NCBI RefSeq assembly: GCF_012163135.1
Contig: NZ_JAAVUP010000001.1
Span: forward strand, 806,001-870,000
Reading direction: 5' to 3'
Length of the DNA: 64,000 nucleotides
Source: Neoroseomonas oryzicola
Lineage (GTDB): Bacteria; Pseudomonadota; Alphaproteobacteria; Acetobacterales; Acetobacteraceae
The notes beneath the pieces were generated by a model, which saw nothing but the letters and a program-made list of their open reading frames with translations, searched no databases and was not told the origin of the DNA. Within the stretch, counting starts at the first letter, position 1. Each line of letters opens with the position of its first letter. Shown here one piece after another: positions 1-9,553 of the stretch. The position numbers and the translations under genes were made by a program.

Positions 1-1944
1 TGGGCGCAGGAGACCCCAACGCCAACCACAGCCGTCCCCGACATGGTCGTGACGGCCACCCGCGTCCCGACGCCGCGCGACCGCATCCCGGCGCCGGTCA
101 CGGTGATCGACCGCCAGACGATCGAGGAGAATGGCTACGTCACCCTCGCCGACGCTCTCGCCGCCGTGCCGGGCTTCCGCCTGGTGCAGGGCGGCGGCCT
201 CGGCCAACAGGCCTCGGGCTTCGCGCGCGGCGCCAATTCACGCCAGGTGCTGGTGCTGCTGAACGGCGTGCCGGTGAACGACCCGTCGGAACCCAACGGC
301 GCCTTCAACTTCGGCAACGAACTCCTCGGCGACATCGAGCGCATCGAGGTGGTGCGCGGGCCCGTCTCCTCGCTCTACGGCTCGGCGGCGATCGGCGGCG
401 TGGTGAACCTCATCACCCGCAGCGCGCCGCGCGACCGCGCCTTCGCGCCCTACTTCGAGGCTGCGGGCGGCACCAACTACACGGCCCGGGGCTATGCCGG
501 CGCCGGCGGCACCGTCGGCGCATTCGACTACCAGGTGACCGGCCAGGGCCTCTCCACGCACGGCTCCAACGCCATGGCGCCGCGCTTCACGCAGAATGGC
601 GGGGAGCTTGACGGGCTGCGCTCGGGCATCCTGACGGCACGCATCGGCGCGCGGCTCGGCGAGACGACCGAGGGCGCGACGCTCGGCGCGACGCGCATCG
701 AAGGCCTGGTCCGCACGCGCGAGAACACCGTCGGTCTCGACGACGTGCCGAACGACGACCCGAACTACACCGGGCAGGACCGCTCCTGGTTCGGCTACGT
801 CCGGAGCGCGACGGACCTGTTCGGCGGCGCCTACACCACGGGCGTCACCGTTTCGGGCAGCCAGAACCGGCGGCGCTACACCAACCTGCCGGATCCGGGG
901 AATCCCTACTCGACGGCGGACGACCTCTATCGCGCGAGCCGAGGCGCGGTGTCCTGGGACAATACGCTGCGGCTGCCCGACGCCGGCATCGCCACCGGCT
1001 TCACCGTCATCTTCGGCGGCCAGTGGGAACGGGAGACGGCGAACAGCGCGAACGGGTCCGCCTTCTTCCGCACCACGGTCGATGCCTCGCAGAATTCCGG
1101 GGCGGGCTACCTGTCGCTGCAGGGGCGGCTGTTCGACCGACTCGATGTCACGGCCGGCGTCCGCTACGACGGGCCGGAGGGATATTCGGGCTTCACCTCC
1201 TGGCGTCTCGGCGCGGTGTTCGCGCTGCCCGAGATCTCCTCCCGCCTGCGGGCCGCGGCGGGCACCTCCTTCAAGGCGCCGTCCCTGTTCCAGCGCTACG
1301 GCGTCATCCCCGGCTACTTCCAGGGCAACCCGAACCTGCGGCCCGAGGAAGGCTTCGCCTGGGAAGCGGGCATCGAGACCGACATCGCGACCTGGGCGAC
1401 CGTCTCCGCGATCTACTTCGACAGCCGCATCACCGACCTCATCAACTACAATGCGGGCTTCGACACGCTTGAGAACGTCGACCGCGCGCGCATCAGGGGC
1501 GGCGAGTTCTCGCTCACGCTGCGGCCGACGGACTGGTTCTCGATGACCGGCGCCTGGACGGTGCAGGAAGCGGTCGACGAGACGACCGACACGCCCCTGC
1601 CCCGCCGCCCGCGCAACGTCGCGAGCCTGACGATGCGCTTCGCCGCCCCGCTGCCCTGGGACGGCCCGCGCAACGGCCGCATCGTGGTGGTGCCCGAGAT
1701 CCTCTACACCGGCGCTTCGCCCGAGGGCGCCTATGCCCGCTACACCAATGACGGGGTGAGCATCGTGCAGGCCGGGAAGAACCCCGACGGGACGGTGTTC
1801 AACCTGACCGCGACGGTGCCAATCACCGAGCAGCTCGCCGGCTTCGTCGAGATGCGCAACCTCGGCAATTCCCGCTACGAGCCGGCCAACGGCTTCGTCA
1901 TCCCCGGCCGCAGCGCGGTGGCCGGCGTGCGGGGCACCTTCTGA
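1..1944 (+). CDS. BtuB-like TonB-dependent receptor (5' end cut)
   Basis: The frame is open from base 1, so the true start and most of the signal peptide lie outside the window. The first ATG, at 43, sits inside the mature N-terminus. A TonB-box-like stretch (DMVVTATRVP) leads into a plug domain (VTVIDRQTIEENGY, then VRGPVSSLYGSAAIGGVVNLIT), followed by alternating beta-strand sequence. The protein ends in Phe (VRGTF), as outer-membrane barrels do. About 647 residues are visible, a normal size for a vitamin B12 receptor. The B12 assignment rests on BtuB-like plug sequence and on the adenosyltransferase, TonB and metH genes next door; another chelate is possible. Any cobalamin riboswitch would be outside the window. 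Confidence 0.85.
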   Translation, partial: WAQETPTPTTAVPDMVVTATRVPTPRDRIPAPVTVIDRQTIEENGYVTLADALAAVPGFRLVQGGGLGQQASGFARGANSRQVLVLLNGVPVNDPSEPNGAFNFGNELLGDIERIEVVRGPVSSLYGSAAIGGVVNLITRSAPRDRAFAPYFEAAGGTNYTARGYAGAGGTVGAFDYQVTGQGLSTHGSNAMAPRFTQNGGELDGLRSGILTARIGARLGETTEGATLGATRIEGLVRTRENTVGLDDVPNDDPNYTGQDRSWFGYVRSATDLFGGAYTTGVTVSGSQNRRRYTNLPDPGNPYSTADDLYRASRGAVSWDNTLRLPDAGIATGFTVIFGGQWERETANSANGSAFFRTTVDASQNSGAGYLSLQGRLFDRLDVTAGVRYDGPEGYSGFTSWRLGAVFALPEISSRLRAAAGTSFKAPSLFQRYGVIPGYFQGNPNLRPEEGFAWEAGIETDIATWATVSAIYFDSRITDLINYNAGFDTLENVDRARIRGGEFSLTLRPTDWFSMTGAWTVQEAVDETTDTPLPRRPRNVASLTMRFAAPLPWDGPRNGRIVVVPEILYTGASPEGAYARYTNDGVSIVQAGKNPDGTVFNLTATVPITEQLAGFVEMRNLGNSRYEPANGFVIPGRSAVAGVRGTF

Positions 1945-1951
1945 CGTGCCA

Positions 1952-1976
1952 GGCACGAAGGTCGCGCCTTCGTGCC
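1952..1976. terminator. Hairpin between convergent genes
   Basis: A perfect 10-bp stem (GGCACGAAGG / CCTTCGTGCC) with a 5-nt loop lies 8 nt after the receptor stop and ahead of the end of the convergent AMIN-like gene. There is no U-tract, so it may act as a bidirectional mRNA-end hairpin rather than a classic intrinsic terminator. Confidence 0.55.
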
Positions 1977-2007
1977 CCGGGATGATCCAGCGCTTCGCCG
2001 CGTCGCC

Positions 2008-3309
2008 TCAGCGCGGCGCGGCGGCACCTCGCGCGCCCTGCGTGGCAGACAGCAGGCCTTCCATCTGCGTGCGCAAGGCCGGGCTGACCGCGCCGAGCGC
2101 CTCCGCACGCCGCTGCTGGTAGTACTGCCAGGTGGAATCGAAGCCGTCGCCGAGCAGCAGCGTCCCGTCCGGGACATCCGCGGCGGCGGCGCAGTCCGGC
2201 GTGCGCTTCGGGTTCCGCGTGAGGGTGACGTCGCCCGGCGCCGGCCGGATCACCAGCGTCCCGGTCGCGCAGGGCCAGTCCGCCTCGGCCCGCAGCCCGT
2301 CCCGCGACCACTCGCGCAGACGGTAGATCGCGAAGCCCGTCAGCAGCACGCCGGTCGCCTCGTCCTCGGCCAGGCCGACGCGCGACGATGCCTCGTAGCA
2401 GCGCGCTTCCCGCCGGATGCAGGTGATCCGGGACTGGTTGACCGGATGCTCATACGCCCGCTCCTGGCCGATCCAGGTGCCGGTCGCGCTCGCCTGGTCG
2501 TCGGCGAAGGTCACCGAGCGCGGCCCGGCGGAAATCCGCGTCTCGGTCAGCAGGTTCGGCATCCGCAGCAGCCGTTCCCCTTCGCCGAGGGTCAGGCGCC
2601 CGGTGGGCGCGGCGCCGATCTGGCGCTGATAGGCCGCGACGGCCTCGCCGAACTCGGCATCCGGCATCGCGCGCGCGGCCTGCGCCCCGTAGCCGAGCTG
2701 CTGGAGGTTCCGCGCCAGGAAGTAGCGGAACATGCGCGGGCCGTTCGGCGGGTTCGGATCCAGCGCCGCCATCACCGCGAAGAAGCCCTGGCGGAGGCGT
2801 TCCTCCTCCGGCATCCGCTCGACCGCCTCGCGCGTCAGGATCTCCGCGCGGCTGACCGGCGGTGGGGCGGACGGAGGCGCGGTGGTCGGATCGGGGCGGC
2901 CTGCGCGCTCCTCCGCCGCGCGGCGCGAGGCGGGCGTGGCATCGCGGAAGTCGATGACCACGCGCGTGCCGCTCCGCGAATGGCGGATCCGCGTGCCGGG
3001 CAGCGTCTCGATGACGATCGAATCGCCCGCCTCGGTCACCTCCCGCACGTTGCGCGGCATGCGGGAGGCCGCGCGCAGGCGGAAACGAGCCGGACGGTCG
3101 AAGCGCAGGACGATCCGATCGCCCTCCTGCCGCACCTGGTAGCCGACCTGCTCCGGCCAGTCGAAGACGAGCCGGCCGTAGTCCTCATGCGAGGCCGAGC
3201 GGACCGCGACGGCCGGCTGGGCATGCGCGTGTCCCAGGCCCGCCAGCAACAGCGCCACCAGCACGACGCCGAGGCGCAAGGCCACAACTGCGCCGCGCCA
3301 CCCTGTCAT
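2008..3309 (-). CDS. Secreted AMIN-like protein of unknown function
   Basis: Start chosen at the ATG that begins MTGWRGAVVALRLG. It gives a clean signal peptide (hydrophobic VVALRLGVVLVALLLAG, cleavage near HAHAQPA); an upstream in-frame ATG would add 16 polar residues. The mature N-terminus (about residues 31-130) has the repeated beta pattern of AMIN-type modules (YGRLVFDWPEQVGYQV, IVLRFDRPARFRL, TRVVIDF). A middle segment (EAVAAYQRQIGAAPTGRLTLGEGERLL) resembles a peptidoglycan-binding repeat. The C-terminal third has four cysteines spread over a domain I do not recognise. It is the last gene of the minus-strand run after the cobalamin adenosyltransferase, 157 bp downstream. A cell-wall role is inferred; no catalytic residues are evident. 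Confidence 0.7.
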   Translation of the reverse strand: MTGWRGAVVALRLGVVLVALLLAGLGHAHAQPAVAVRSASHEDYGRLVFDWPEQVGYQVRQEGDRIVLRFDRPARFRLRAASRMPRNVREVTEAGDSIVIETLPGTRIRHSRSGTRVVIDFRDATPASRRAAEERAGRPDPTTAPPSAPPPVSRAEILTREAVERMPEEERLRQGFFAVMAALDPNPPNGPRMFRYFLARNLQQLGYGAQAARAMPDAEFGEAVAAYQRQIGAAPTGRLTLGEGERLLRMPNLLTETRISAGPRSVTFADDQASATGTWIGQERAYEHPVNQSRITCIRREARCYEASSRVGLAEDEATGVLLTGFAIYRLREWSRDGLRAEADWPCATGTLVIRPAPGDVTLTRNPKRTPDCAAAADVPDGTLLLGDGFDSTWQYYQQRRAEALGAVSPALRTQMEGLLSATQGARGAAAPR

Positions 3310-3466
3310 TCCCGGCCGGCGATGGCCGCTGGCCCCTGCGTCCCTGGCCTGGTCCATGCGAGTGCGTGTCCGGATCCCTCGGCCGCGATCGGCCGCCGCG
3401 CCGCCATCCTAACCATGGCGGCGCCCGCCCACCGAAAGGGTAAAGCGCGCCCGGCCGGACCCGGCC

Positions 3467-4027
3467 CTACCGCGTCGCACCCGGCTGCCACAGCACGTCG
3501 CCGCCCGCTGCCGCGTTGAACCGGCGCGACAGGACAAAGAGGTGGTCCGACAGCCGGTTCAGGTAGCGGGTCACCGCGCCGTTCACCTCCTCCTCGGCGG
3601 CGAGCGCCACCGCCAGGCGTTCCGCCCGGCGCACAACGGTGCGCGCGAGATGCGCATGCGCCGCAGCCGCGCTGCCCGCCGGCAGCACGAAGGAGCGCAG
3701 CGGCGTGAGCGCCGCGTTCATCGCAGCGATCTCCGCCTCGAGCCGCAGCGACTGCGTGTCGGCGACGCGCAGCCGCGCGCCGGCCTCCCCGGGCACGCAG
3801 AGATCCGCGCCGACGTCGAACAGCTCGTTCTGGATGCGCGAGAGCATGGCGTCGGCCTCGGCATCGGCCGTGCAATGCAGGCGCACCAGGCCGATCGCGG
3901 CATTGGCCTCGTCGACGGTACCGTAGGCCTCGACGCGCAGTGCATCCTTGCGCACGCGGCGGCCGTCGCCGAGCGAGGTCTCGCCCGCATCGCCGCCGCG
4001 CGTGGTGATGACGTCGAGCTTCACCAT
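3467..4027 (-). CDS. pduO: PduO-type cob(I)alamin adenosyltransferase
   Basis: This enzyme transfers the adenosyl group of ATP to cob(I)alamin, making adenosylcobalamin. The 186 residues match the PduO/MMAB family over the full length. The ATP-binding N-terminus reads TRGGDAGETSLGDGRRV. It is followed by RVEAYGTVDEANAAIG, and a C-terminal helix holds RTVVRRAERLAVAL and the NRLSDHLFVLSR motif. A GGGAG ribosome site precedes the ATG. It lies 75 bp after tonB on the same strand, and a BtuB-like receptor converges on this run, so uptake and cofactor activation sit together. Its client enzyme (for example methylmalonyl-CoA mutase) is not in the window; metH uses methylcobalamin and does not need this step. 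Confidence 0.93.
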   Translation of the reverse strand: MVKLDVITTRGGDAGETSLGDGRRVRKDALRVEAYGTVDEANAAIGLVRLHCTADAEADAMLSRIQNELFDVGADLCVPGEAGARLRVADTQSLRLEAEIAAMNAALTPLRSFVLPAGSAAAAHAHLARTVVRRAERLAVALAAEEEVNGAVTRYLNRLSDHLFVLSRRFNAAAGGDVLWQPGATR

Positions 4028-4102
4028 GACAGGAACTCCCGGGCGACGTGATGCATGACGAGGAGGGTTATGGCGCCGCGATCCGCGGCGACAAGGCCAG
4101 GT

Positions 4103-5128
4103 TCACCGCCGGCGGCCTTCCTCGAGCCGGAAGACCACGTTGGTGGTCAGCGTCGCCGCCACGGGGATGCCGCCCTCGGTCGCCGGGCGGAAGCGCCAGC
4201 CGCGCGCGGCCTCGAGCGCCGCGCGGTCGAGCGCCTCGAAGCCCGAGCTGCCGACCACCTCGCCGCCCACCACCTGGCCGCTTGGCGAGATGCGCAGCGC
4301 GAGGCGCACCGAGCCTTCCTCCCCCCGGCGGCGGCTTTCCGGCGGGTATTGCGGCGGGGCGTTGCGGAAGGAGGCATCGGCGCCGGGCGGGACCACCGCG
4401 CCCATGGCGCGCGCGCCGAGCGACGGATCGGGCAGCGCGCCCATCCCGGCGCCCAGGCGCACCGGATCGGACTCGGACCGGCCCTGCGGGCGCGGCGGCG
4501 GGGGCGGTGCGCGGGAGGCGAGGCGCACCGGCGGCTCCGGCCGCGGCTCGGGTGGCGGGGGCGGCTCGGGGGCGGCGCGGGTCTCGGCGGGCGGCTCAGG
4601 CGGGGGCGGCGGCAGCGGATCGGGGCTCGCCTCGGCGACCGGCGGCACCGGCGCCGGTTCGGGCTGGGGCGGCGCAGGTACGGGCTCGGCGGCCGCGCTC
4701 GCGGGGGATGGTGGCGGCTCGGGCGGCGGGGGCTGCGGGGGTGCGGCCACGGGCTGCGGCGGATCCGGCACGGGCGGTGGCGGCGGGGCCGCGGCGGGCG
4801 CGGGCGGCGCGGGGGTGGGCTCGGGCGCCTCGGCCAGGCGCGTGGCGGGGTCGGGGACAGGTGGCGCCGGGGGCTCCGGGGTGGCCTCGGCCTGGGCGGG
4901 CGGCTCGCCGGGCTCGGCGGATTGGCCGCCGGCCTGGGCGACCGTGTCGGCAAAGACCAGCGCGACCGTACCCTCGGGGCCGGCATCCTCGGGCGGTTTC
5001 TCGGGCGGCCAGAGGATCAGCGCCGCCAGCGCGCCCGCATGCAGCGCCGCCGAGGCCAGAAGGGCCGCGACCAGCCATCCCAGCCGGCGCGGCGCGACGC
5101 GCGGCGGGATGCGTTCCCCGGTCCTCAC
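4103..5128 (-). CDS. tonB: TonB energy-transducing protein
   Basis: TonB couples the inner-membrane proton gradient to outer-membrane receptors. The 341 residues show the classic layout: a short cytoplasmic N-terminus, one membrane anchor (about residues 16-40, LGWLVAALLASAALHAGALA), a long Pro/Ala/Glu periplasmic spacer (about 55-230), and a C-terminal TonB domain (from YPPESRRRGEEG to VVFRLEEGRRR, with GFEALDRAALEAARGWRF). The start codon is GTG and overlaps the TGA of the upstream CDF gene by 4 nt (GTGA), implying translational coupling. ExbB and ExbD are not in the window. The BtuB-like receptor at the left edge is the obvious local partner. Confidence 0.92.
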   Translation of the reverse strand: MRTGERIPPRVAPRRLGWLVAALLASAALHAGALAALILWPPEKPPEDAGPEGTVALVFADTVAQAGGQSAEPGEPPAQAEATPEPPAPPVPDPATRLAEAPEPTPAPPAPAAAPPPPPVPDPPQPVAAPPQPPPPEPPPSPASAAAEPVPAPPQPEPAPVPPVAEASPDPLPPPPPEPPAETRAAPEPPPPPEPRPEPPVRLASRAPPPPPRPQGRSESDPVRLGAGMGALPDPSLGARAMGAVVPPGADASFRNAPPQYPPESRRRGEEGSVRLALRISPSGQVVGGEVVGSSGFEALDRAALEAARGWRFRPATEGGIPVAATLTTNVVFRLEEGRRR

Positions 5129-6027
5129 AGGACGGGCACGCCCTTCTGCTTGGCCTTGCCCTCGGGCTCGACATGAATGGTGATGATGGCGTTGGCGAGC
5201 TCGGATTTCAGGGCAGCCTCGATCCGGTCGCAGATGTCGTGGGCCTCGCGCACCGTCATGGAGCCGGGCACGACCAGGTGGAATTCGAGGAAGGTGAAGC
5301 GCCCGGCGTGGCGGGAGCGCAGGTCATGCGCCTCGATCGCGCCTTCGGCCTGCTCGGCGACGATGGCGCGGATGCGCTCCATCGTGGGGGCGGGCACCGC
5401 CTCGTCCATCAGCCCGCCGACGCTCTCGCGCAGCAGGCGGAAGCCGGAGACGAGGATGTTCACCGCCGTCAGCGCCGCCATCAGCGGGTCGAGCCAGAGG
5501 ATCCCCGTCGTCGCCACCAATCCCACGCCGACGATCACGCCCACCGAGGTCACCACGTCCGACCAAAGGTGCCGTGCATCGGCGAGCAGCGCCGGGGAGC
5601 GCAGCGCCCGCCCGCGGCGCATCAGCATCAGCGCCCAGGTCGCATTCACGCCGCTCGCGAAACCCGAGACGAGCAGGCCGATCCCCGCCTGTTCCGGCGC
5701 CCGCGGATTCTGCAGCGCGCCCCAGGATTCGTGCAGGATCACCAGGGCCGCGACGACGATCAGCGCCCCTTCCAGCACGGCGGAGAAGTATTCCGCCTTG
5801 GCATGGCCGTAGGGGTGGTTGTCGTCGGCCGGCATCGAGGAATAGTGCACGGCCGCGAGCGCGGCCACCGCGGCGGCCACGTTCACGATGCTTTCCAGCG
5901 CATCCGCCATGAGCGCCACGCTGCCGGTGAGCCACCAGGCCACACCCTTCAGCGCGAGCACCGCGATGGCCACCACGACGCTGCCGATCGCGAGCGTCGT
6001 GGCCTGGCCGAGCCTGCCTTCCGTCAT
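5125..6027 (-). CDS. Cation diffusion facilitator (CDF) exporter
   Basis: A proton-coupled divalent metal exporter of about 300 residues with six predicted membrane helices and a C-terminal cytoplasmic domain. The metal-site motifs are visible: ALMADALESIVN in helix 2 and ARHLWSDVVTSVGV in helix 5 (HxxxD), plus the DDNHPYGHAKAEYF loop. The C-terminal part (about 210-300) has the usual His-containing ferredoxin-like fold (FTFLEFHLVVPGSMTVREAHDICDRIE). Substrate (Zn, Fe, Co, Mn) cannot be read from the sequence. It begins 23 nt after metH and runs into tonB with a 4-nt overlap. The position inside a B12/methionine run makes cobalt or zinc handling an attractive but untested idea. Confidence 0.92.
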   Translation of the reverse strand: MTEGRLGQATTLAIGSVVVAIAVLALKGVAWWLTGSVALMADALESIVNVAAAVAALAAVHYSSMPADDNHPYGHAKAEYFSAVLEGALIVVAALVILHESWGALQNPRAPEQAGIGLLVSGFASGVNATWALMLMRRGRALRSPALLADARHLWSDVVTSVGVIVGVGLVATTGILWLDPLMAALTAVNILVSGFRLLRESVGGLMDEAVPAPTMERIRAIVAEQAEGAIEAHDLRSRHAGRFTFLEFHLVVPGSMTVREAHDICDRIEAALKSELANAIITIHVEPEGKAKQKGVPVL

Positions 6028-6050
6028 GGGGCGGGTTTAGCCGCCCGGGC

Positions 6051-9000
6051 CTAGACGGAGAAGTACTTCGCGCGGGGGTGGTGCAGCACGATCGCGCTGG
6101 TGGACTGTTCCGGGTGCAACTGCCACTCGTCGCTGATGGACACGCCGATGCGATCGGCCCCCAGCAGGCGCAGCAGCGGCACCTGGTCCTCGAGCCGCGG
6201 GCAGGCCGGGTAGCCGAAGGAATAGCGGCCGCCGCGGTAGCCCTGCTGCAGCATCTTGTCCATGTCGCGGTCGTCCTCCCCCGCGAAGCCCCATTCGGCG
6301 CGGATGCGCTTGTGGGTGTACTCGGCCATCGCCTCCGCCATCTCGACCGACAGGCCGTGCAGGTAGAGGTAGTCCTGGTAGCGGTTCTCCTCGAACCACT
6401 CCCGCGCGATGTCCGAGGCCTTCTGGCCGACGGTGACGACCTGCAGCCCGATCACGTCGCGCCCGTCATCCACGTCGGTCACGAAGTCGGAGATGCACTC
6501 GCCATCCTCCTTGGGCTGGCGCGGCAGGGTGAAGCGGCAGGCCTCGGTGACGCCGTCCTCCTCGAACAGGATCAGGTCGTTGCCCTGGCCCGCGCATTTC
6601 CAATAGCCGTAGATCGCCTGCGGCTTGAGGATGTCCTTCTCCTCGGTCAGCGCGAGCATGCGCTTCAGCACCGGGCGCAGTTCCTGCTTCGCCCAGCCGA
6701 GGAAGTCGTCGAGCGACCGGCCCTGTTTCCGGAAGCCCCACTGGAACTGATAGAGGCTGCGCTCGTTGATGAAGGGCACGATCGCCTTGGGCGGGGCCTC
6801 GATCACGCGGGCGCCCCAGAAGGGCGGCGCGGGTACCTTGGTCTCGGCGCTGACGCGGCGGCGGCGCGCCTGGACGGTGTTGATGTCCACCGGCGCGAAG
6901 CCGCGCGGATCCGCCTGGCCGAGCACGCGGCGCTCGTTGCGCGCCTTGCCGCTCCGCTTGGACTGCATGGCGGCGAGGTAGTCGTCGAAGCCGTTGCCGA
7001 CCACCTTGTCCATCAGGTGCAGACCGTCGAAGGCATCCCGCGCATAGGCCACGCGACCGGACGCATAGGCCTTCACGCAATCCTCCTCGACGTAGTTGCG
7101 CGTCAGCGCCGCGCCGCCGAGCATGACGGGGATATCGAGGTTCTGCCGCGACATCTCCTCGAGGTTCTCGCGCATCACCACGGTCGACTTCACCAGCAGG
7201 CCCGACATGCCGATGGCATGCGCGCGGTGTTCCTTCGCCGCGGCGACCATGTCCGCCAGCGGCACCTTGATACCGAGGTTGACCACGCGATAGCCGTTGT
7301 TGGTCAGGATGATGTCGACCAGGTTCTTGCCGATGTCGTGCACGTCGCCCTTCACGGTGGCGAGCACGATGGTCCCCTTCTCCTGCCCCGCGATGCGCTC
7401 CATGTGCGGCTCGAGGTAGGCGACGGCCGCCTTCATCGTCTCCGCACTCTGGAGCACGAAGGGCAGCTGCATCTTGCCCGCGCCGAACAACTCGCCCACC
7501 ACCTTCATCCCGTCGAGCAGGATCTCGTTGATGATGTCGAGCGGCGCGATGCCCTTGGCGAGCGCGTCGGCGAGCTCGTCATCGAGCCCCTTGCGGTCGC
7601 CGTCGATGATGCGGTCCTTGAGCCGGCCCTCGACCGTCTCGGCCTTCTTCTTCGCCGCCGTGTCGGCGGCCTTACGGCCGGCGAAGATCTCCAGCATCTT
7701 CTGCAGCGGGTCGTAGTCCTCCGCGCGGCGGTCGAAGATCAGGTCCTCGGCGACCTTCACTTCCTCGGGCGGGATCTGGTGCAGCGGCTTGATCTTGCTG
7801 ACATGCACGATCGCGCCGGTCATGCCGGCCTTCACCGCGTGGTCGAGGAACACGGAATTCAGAACGTGCCGCGCGGCCGGGTTGAGCCCGAAGGAGATGT
7901 TCGACAGGCCGAGGATGATCTGGATGTCCGGGAATTCCTCCCGGATCATGCGGATGCCTTCCAGCGTCCATAGGCCGAGCTTGCGGTCGTCCTCGTTGCC
8001 GGTGGCGATCGTGAAGGTCAGCGGGTCGATCATCAGGTCGGACTGCGGCAGCCCGTGCTTGTTGCAGGCGAAGTCCACCAGGCGCCGCGCGATGCGCAGC
8101 TTGTCCTCGGCGGTCTTGGCCATGCCGACCTCGTCGATCGTCAGGGCGATGACCGCGGCGCCGAACTTCTTGGCCAGGATCATGCGATCCGTCGCATGGC
8201 CCTCCCCGTCCTCGAAGTTGATCGAGTTGATGATCGGCTTGCCGCCATGCAGCTTCAGCGCGGCCTCGATCACCGGGGTTTCGGTGCTGTCGATGACCAG
8301 CGGCGCGTTCACGCTGCTGGTGAAGCGACGGATCACCTCGTTCATCTCGGCCATCTCGTCGCGGCCGACGAAGGCGGTGCAGATGTCGAGGCTATTGGAC
8401 CCTTCCTGCACCTGCTCGCGCCCCATCGCGACGCAGCCGTCCCAGTCGCCCGCCGCCTGGCGTTCGCGCCAGGCCTTGGAACCATTGGCGTTGCAGCGCT
8501 CGCCGATCGAGAAATAGGCGTTCTCCTGCCGCAGCGGCACCGCGGCATAGAGCGAGGCGACGGACGGCACCCAGATCGGCTTCCGCGCGACCGGCACCGG
8601 GCGATGCTTCGCCCCGCCCAGCTTGCGCAGCATCGCGTCCAGCGCGGCGATATGCGGCGTCGAGGTGCCACAGCAGCCGCCGATCAGGTTCAGCCCGTCC
8701 TCGGTGACGAAGCGCTCCATCCAGGTGGCGAGCTCGGCGGCGCCCAGCGGGTAATGCGTCTTGCCGTCCACCAGTTCCGGCAGGCCGGCATTGGGCTGGC
8801 AGGAGATCAGCCCGGGCCAGTTCTGTGCAAGCCAGCGGACATGCTCGGCCATCTCCTGCGGGCCGGTGGCGCAGTTCAGGCCCATCAGGTCGACATCGAG
8901 CGCATGCGCCACCGTCGCGGCCGCACCGATGTCCGGGCCGACCAGCAGCGTGCCGGTCGTCTCGACCGTCACCTGCACGAAGATGGGAATGTCGGACTTC

Positions 9001-9542
9001 GCCTCGGCCCGCGCGATCTTCGCCGCGTTCACCGCGGCCTTGATGAACAGCGTGTCCTGGTTCGTCTCGGTCAGCAGCGCATCGGCGCCGCCGGCAATCA
9101 GGCCGCGGCACTGCACGGCGAGCGCGGCTTCGAGCGCGTCATAGGTGATGTTGCCGAGCGAGGGCAGCTTGGTGCCCGGCCCGATATCGCCGATCACCCA
9201 GCGATGGCGGCCATCGGCGAAGGATTCCGCCGCCTCGCGCGCGATCTCGACGGCCGCCTTGTTCAGCTCGAAGGCGCGGTCCTCGAGCTCGAACTCGCCG
9301 AGCGTCACCGGCGATCCACCGAAGGTATTGGTCAACACCATGTCGGCGCCGGCCTCGTAATAGCCGCGATGGATCTCGCGCACGACGTCGGGGCGGGAGA
9401 GCACGAGCACGTCGGTGCAGTTCTCCTTGCCCCAGAAGTCGCGATCGACGTCGAGGTCCATCACCTGGACGCGGCTGCCCATGCCGCCGTCGCAGAGGAG
9501 AACGCGGTCACGAAGGGCGTCGAGGAGATGCGGGCGGGACAT
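6051..9542 (-). CDS. metH: Cobalamin-dependent methionine synthase
   Basis: MetH moves the methyl group of methyltetrahydrofolate to homocysteine through cobalamin. The start is the ATG of MSRPHLLDALRDR, with GAGGGG about 9 nt upstream; a longer reading would run into the upstream gene. The 1163 residues carry all modules. The homocysteine domain (1 to about 330) has zinc ligands in LNCATG (about residue 223) and GGCCGTST (about 288). The methyltetrahydrofolate domain contains ERCNANGSKAWRE. A helical cap is followed by the B12 domain with GDVHDIGKNLVDIIL (about 730, the axial His). The SAM-binding reactivation domain is at the C-terminus (RFTLPRQPKEDGECISDFV). Only 11 nt separate it from the ArsR-methyltransferase gene. 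No metE or metF is present here. Confidence 0.97.
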   Translation of the reverse strand: MSRPHLLDALRDRVLLCDGGMGSRVQVMDLDVDRDFWGKENCTDVLVLSRPDVVREIHRGYYEAGADMVLTNTFGGSPVTLGEFELEDRAFELNKAAVEIAREAAESFADGRHRWVIGDIGPGTKLPSLGNITYDALEAALAVQCRGLIAGGADALLTETNQDTLFIKAAVNAAKIARAEAKSDIPIFVQVTVETTGTLLVGPDIGAAATVAHALDVDLMGLNCATGPQEMAEHVRWLAQNWPGLISCQPNAGLPELVDGKTHYPLGAAELATWMERFVTEDGLNLIGGCCGTSTPHIAALDAMLRKLGGAKHRPVPVARKPIWVPSVASLYAAVPLRQENAYFSIGERCNANGSKAWRERQAAGDWDGCVAMGREQVQEGSNSLDICTAFVGRDEMAEMNEVIRRFTSSVNAPLVIDSTETPVIEAALKLHGGKPIINSINFEDGEGHATDRMILAKKFGAAVIALTIDEVGMAKTAEDKLRIARRLVDFACNKHGLPQSDLMIDPLTFTIATGNEDDRKLGLWTLEGIRMIREEFPDIQIILGLSNISFGLNPAARHVLNSVFLDHAVKAGMTGAIVHVSKIKPLHQIPPEEVKVAEDLIFDRRAEDYDPLQKMLEIFAGRKAADTAAKKKAETVEGRLKDRIIDGDRKGLDDELADALAKGIAPLDIINEILLDGMKVVGELFGAGKMQLPFVLQSAETMKAAVAYLEPHMERIAGQEKGTIVLATVKGDVHDIGKNLVDIILTNNGYRVVNLGIKVPLADMVAAAKEHRAHAIGMSGLLVKSTVVMRENLEEMSRQNLDIPVMLGGAALTRNYVEEDCVKAYASGRVAYARDAFDGLHLMDKVVGNGFDDYLAAMQSKRSGKARNERRVLGQADPRGFAPVDINTVQARRRRVSAETKVPAPPFWGARVIEAPPKAIVPFINERSLYQFQWGFRKQGRSLDDFLGWAKQELRPVLKRMLALTEEKDILKPQAIYGYWKCAGQGNDLILFEEDGVTEACRFTLPRQPKEDGECISDFVTDVDDGRDVIGLQVVTVGQKASDIAREWFEENRYQDYLYLHGLSVEMAEAMAEYTHKRIRAEWGFAGEDDRDMDKMLQQGYRGGRYSFGYPACPRLEDQVPLLRLLGADRIGVSISDEWQLHPEQSTSAIVLHHPRAKYFSV

Positions 9543-9553
9543 GGAATGACCCC

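Noticed and set aside
238-1956. 572-codon minus-strand frame
   Set aside because: Antisense to the receptor barrel; no recognisable motif.
4048-6054. 668-codon plus-strand frame
   Set aside because: Antisense to tonB and the CDF gene; repetitive Arg/Pro/Gly with no domain.
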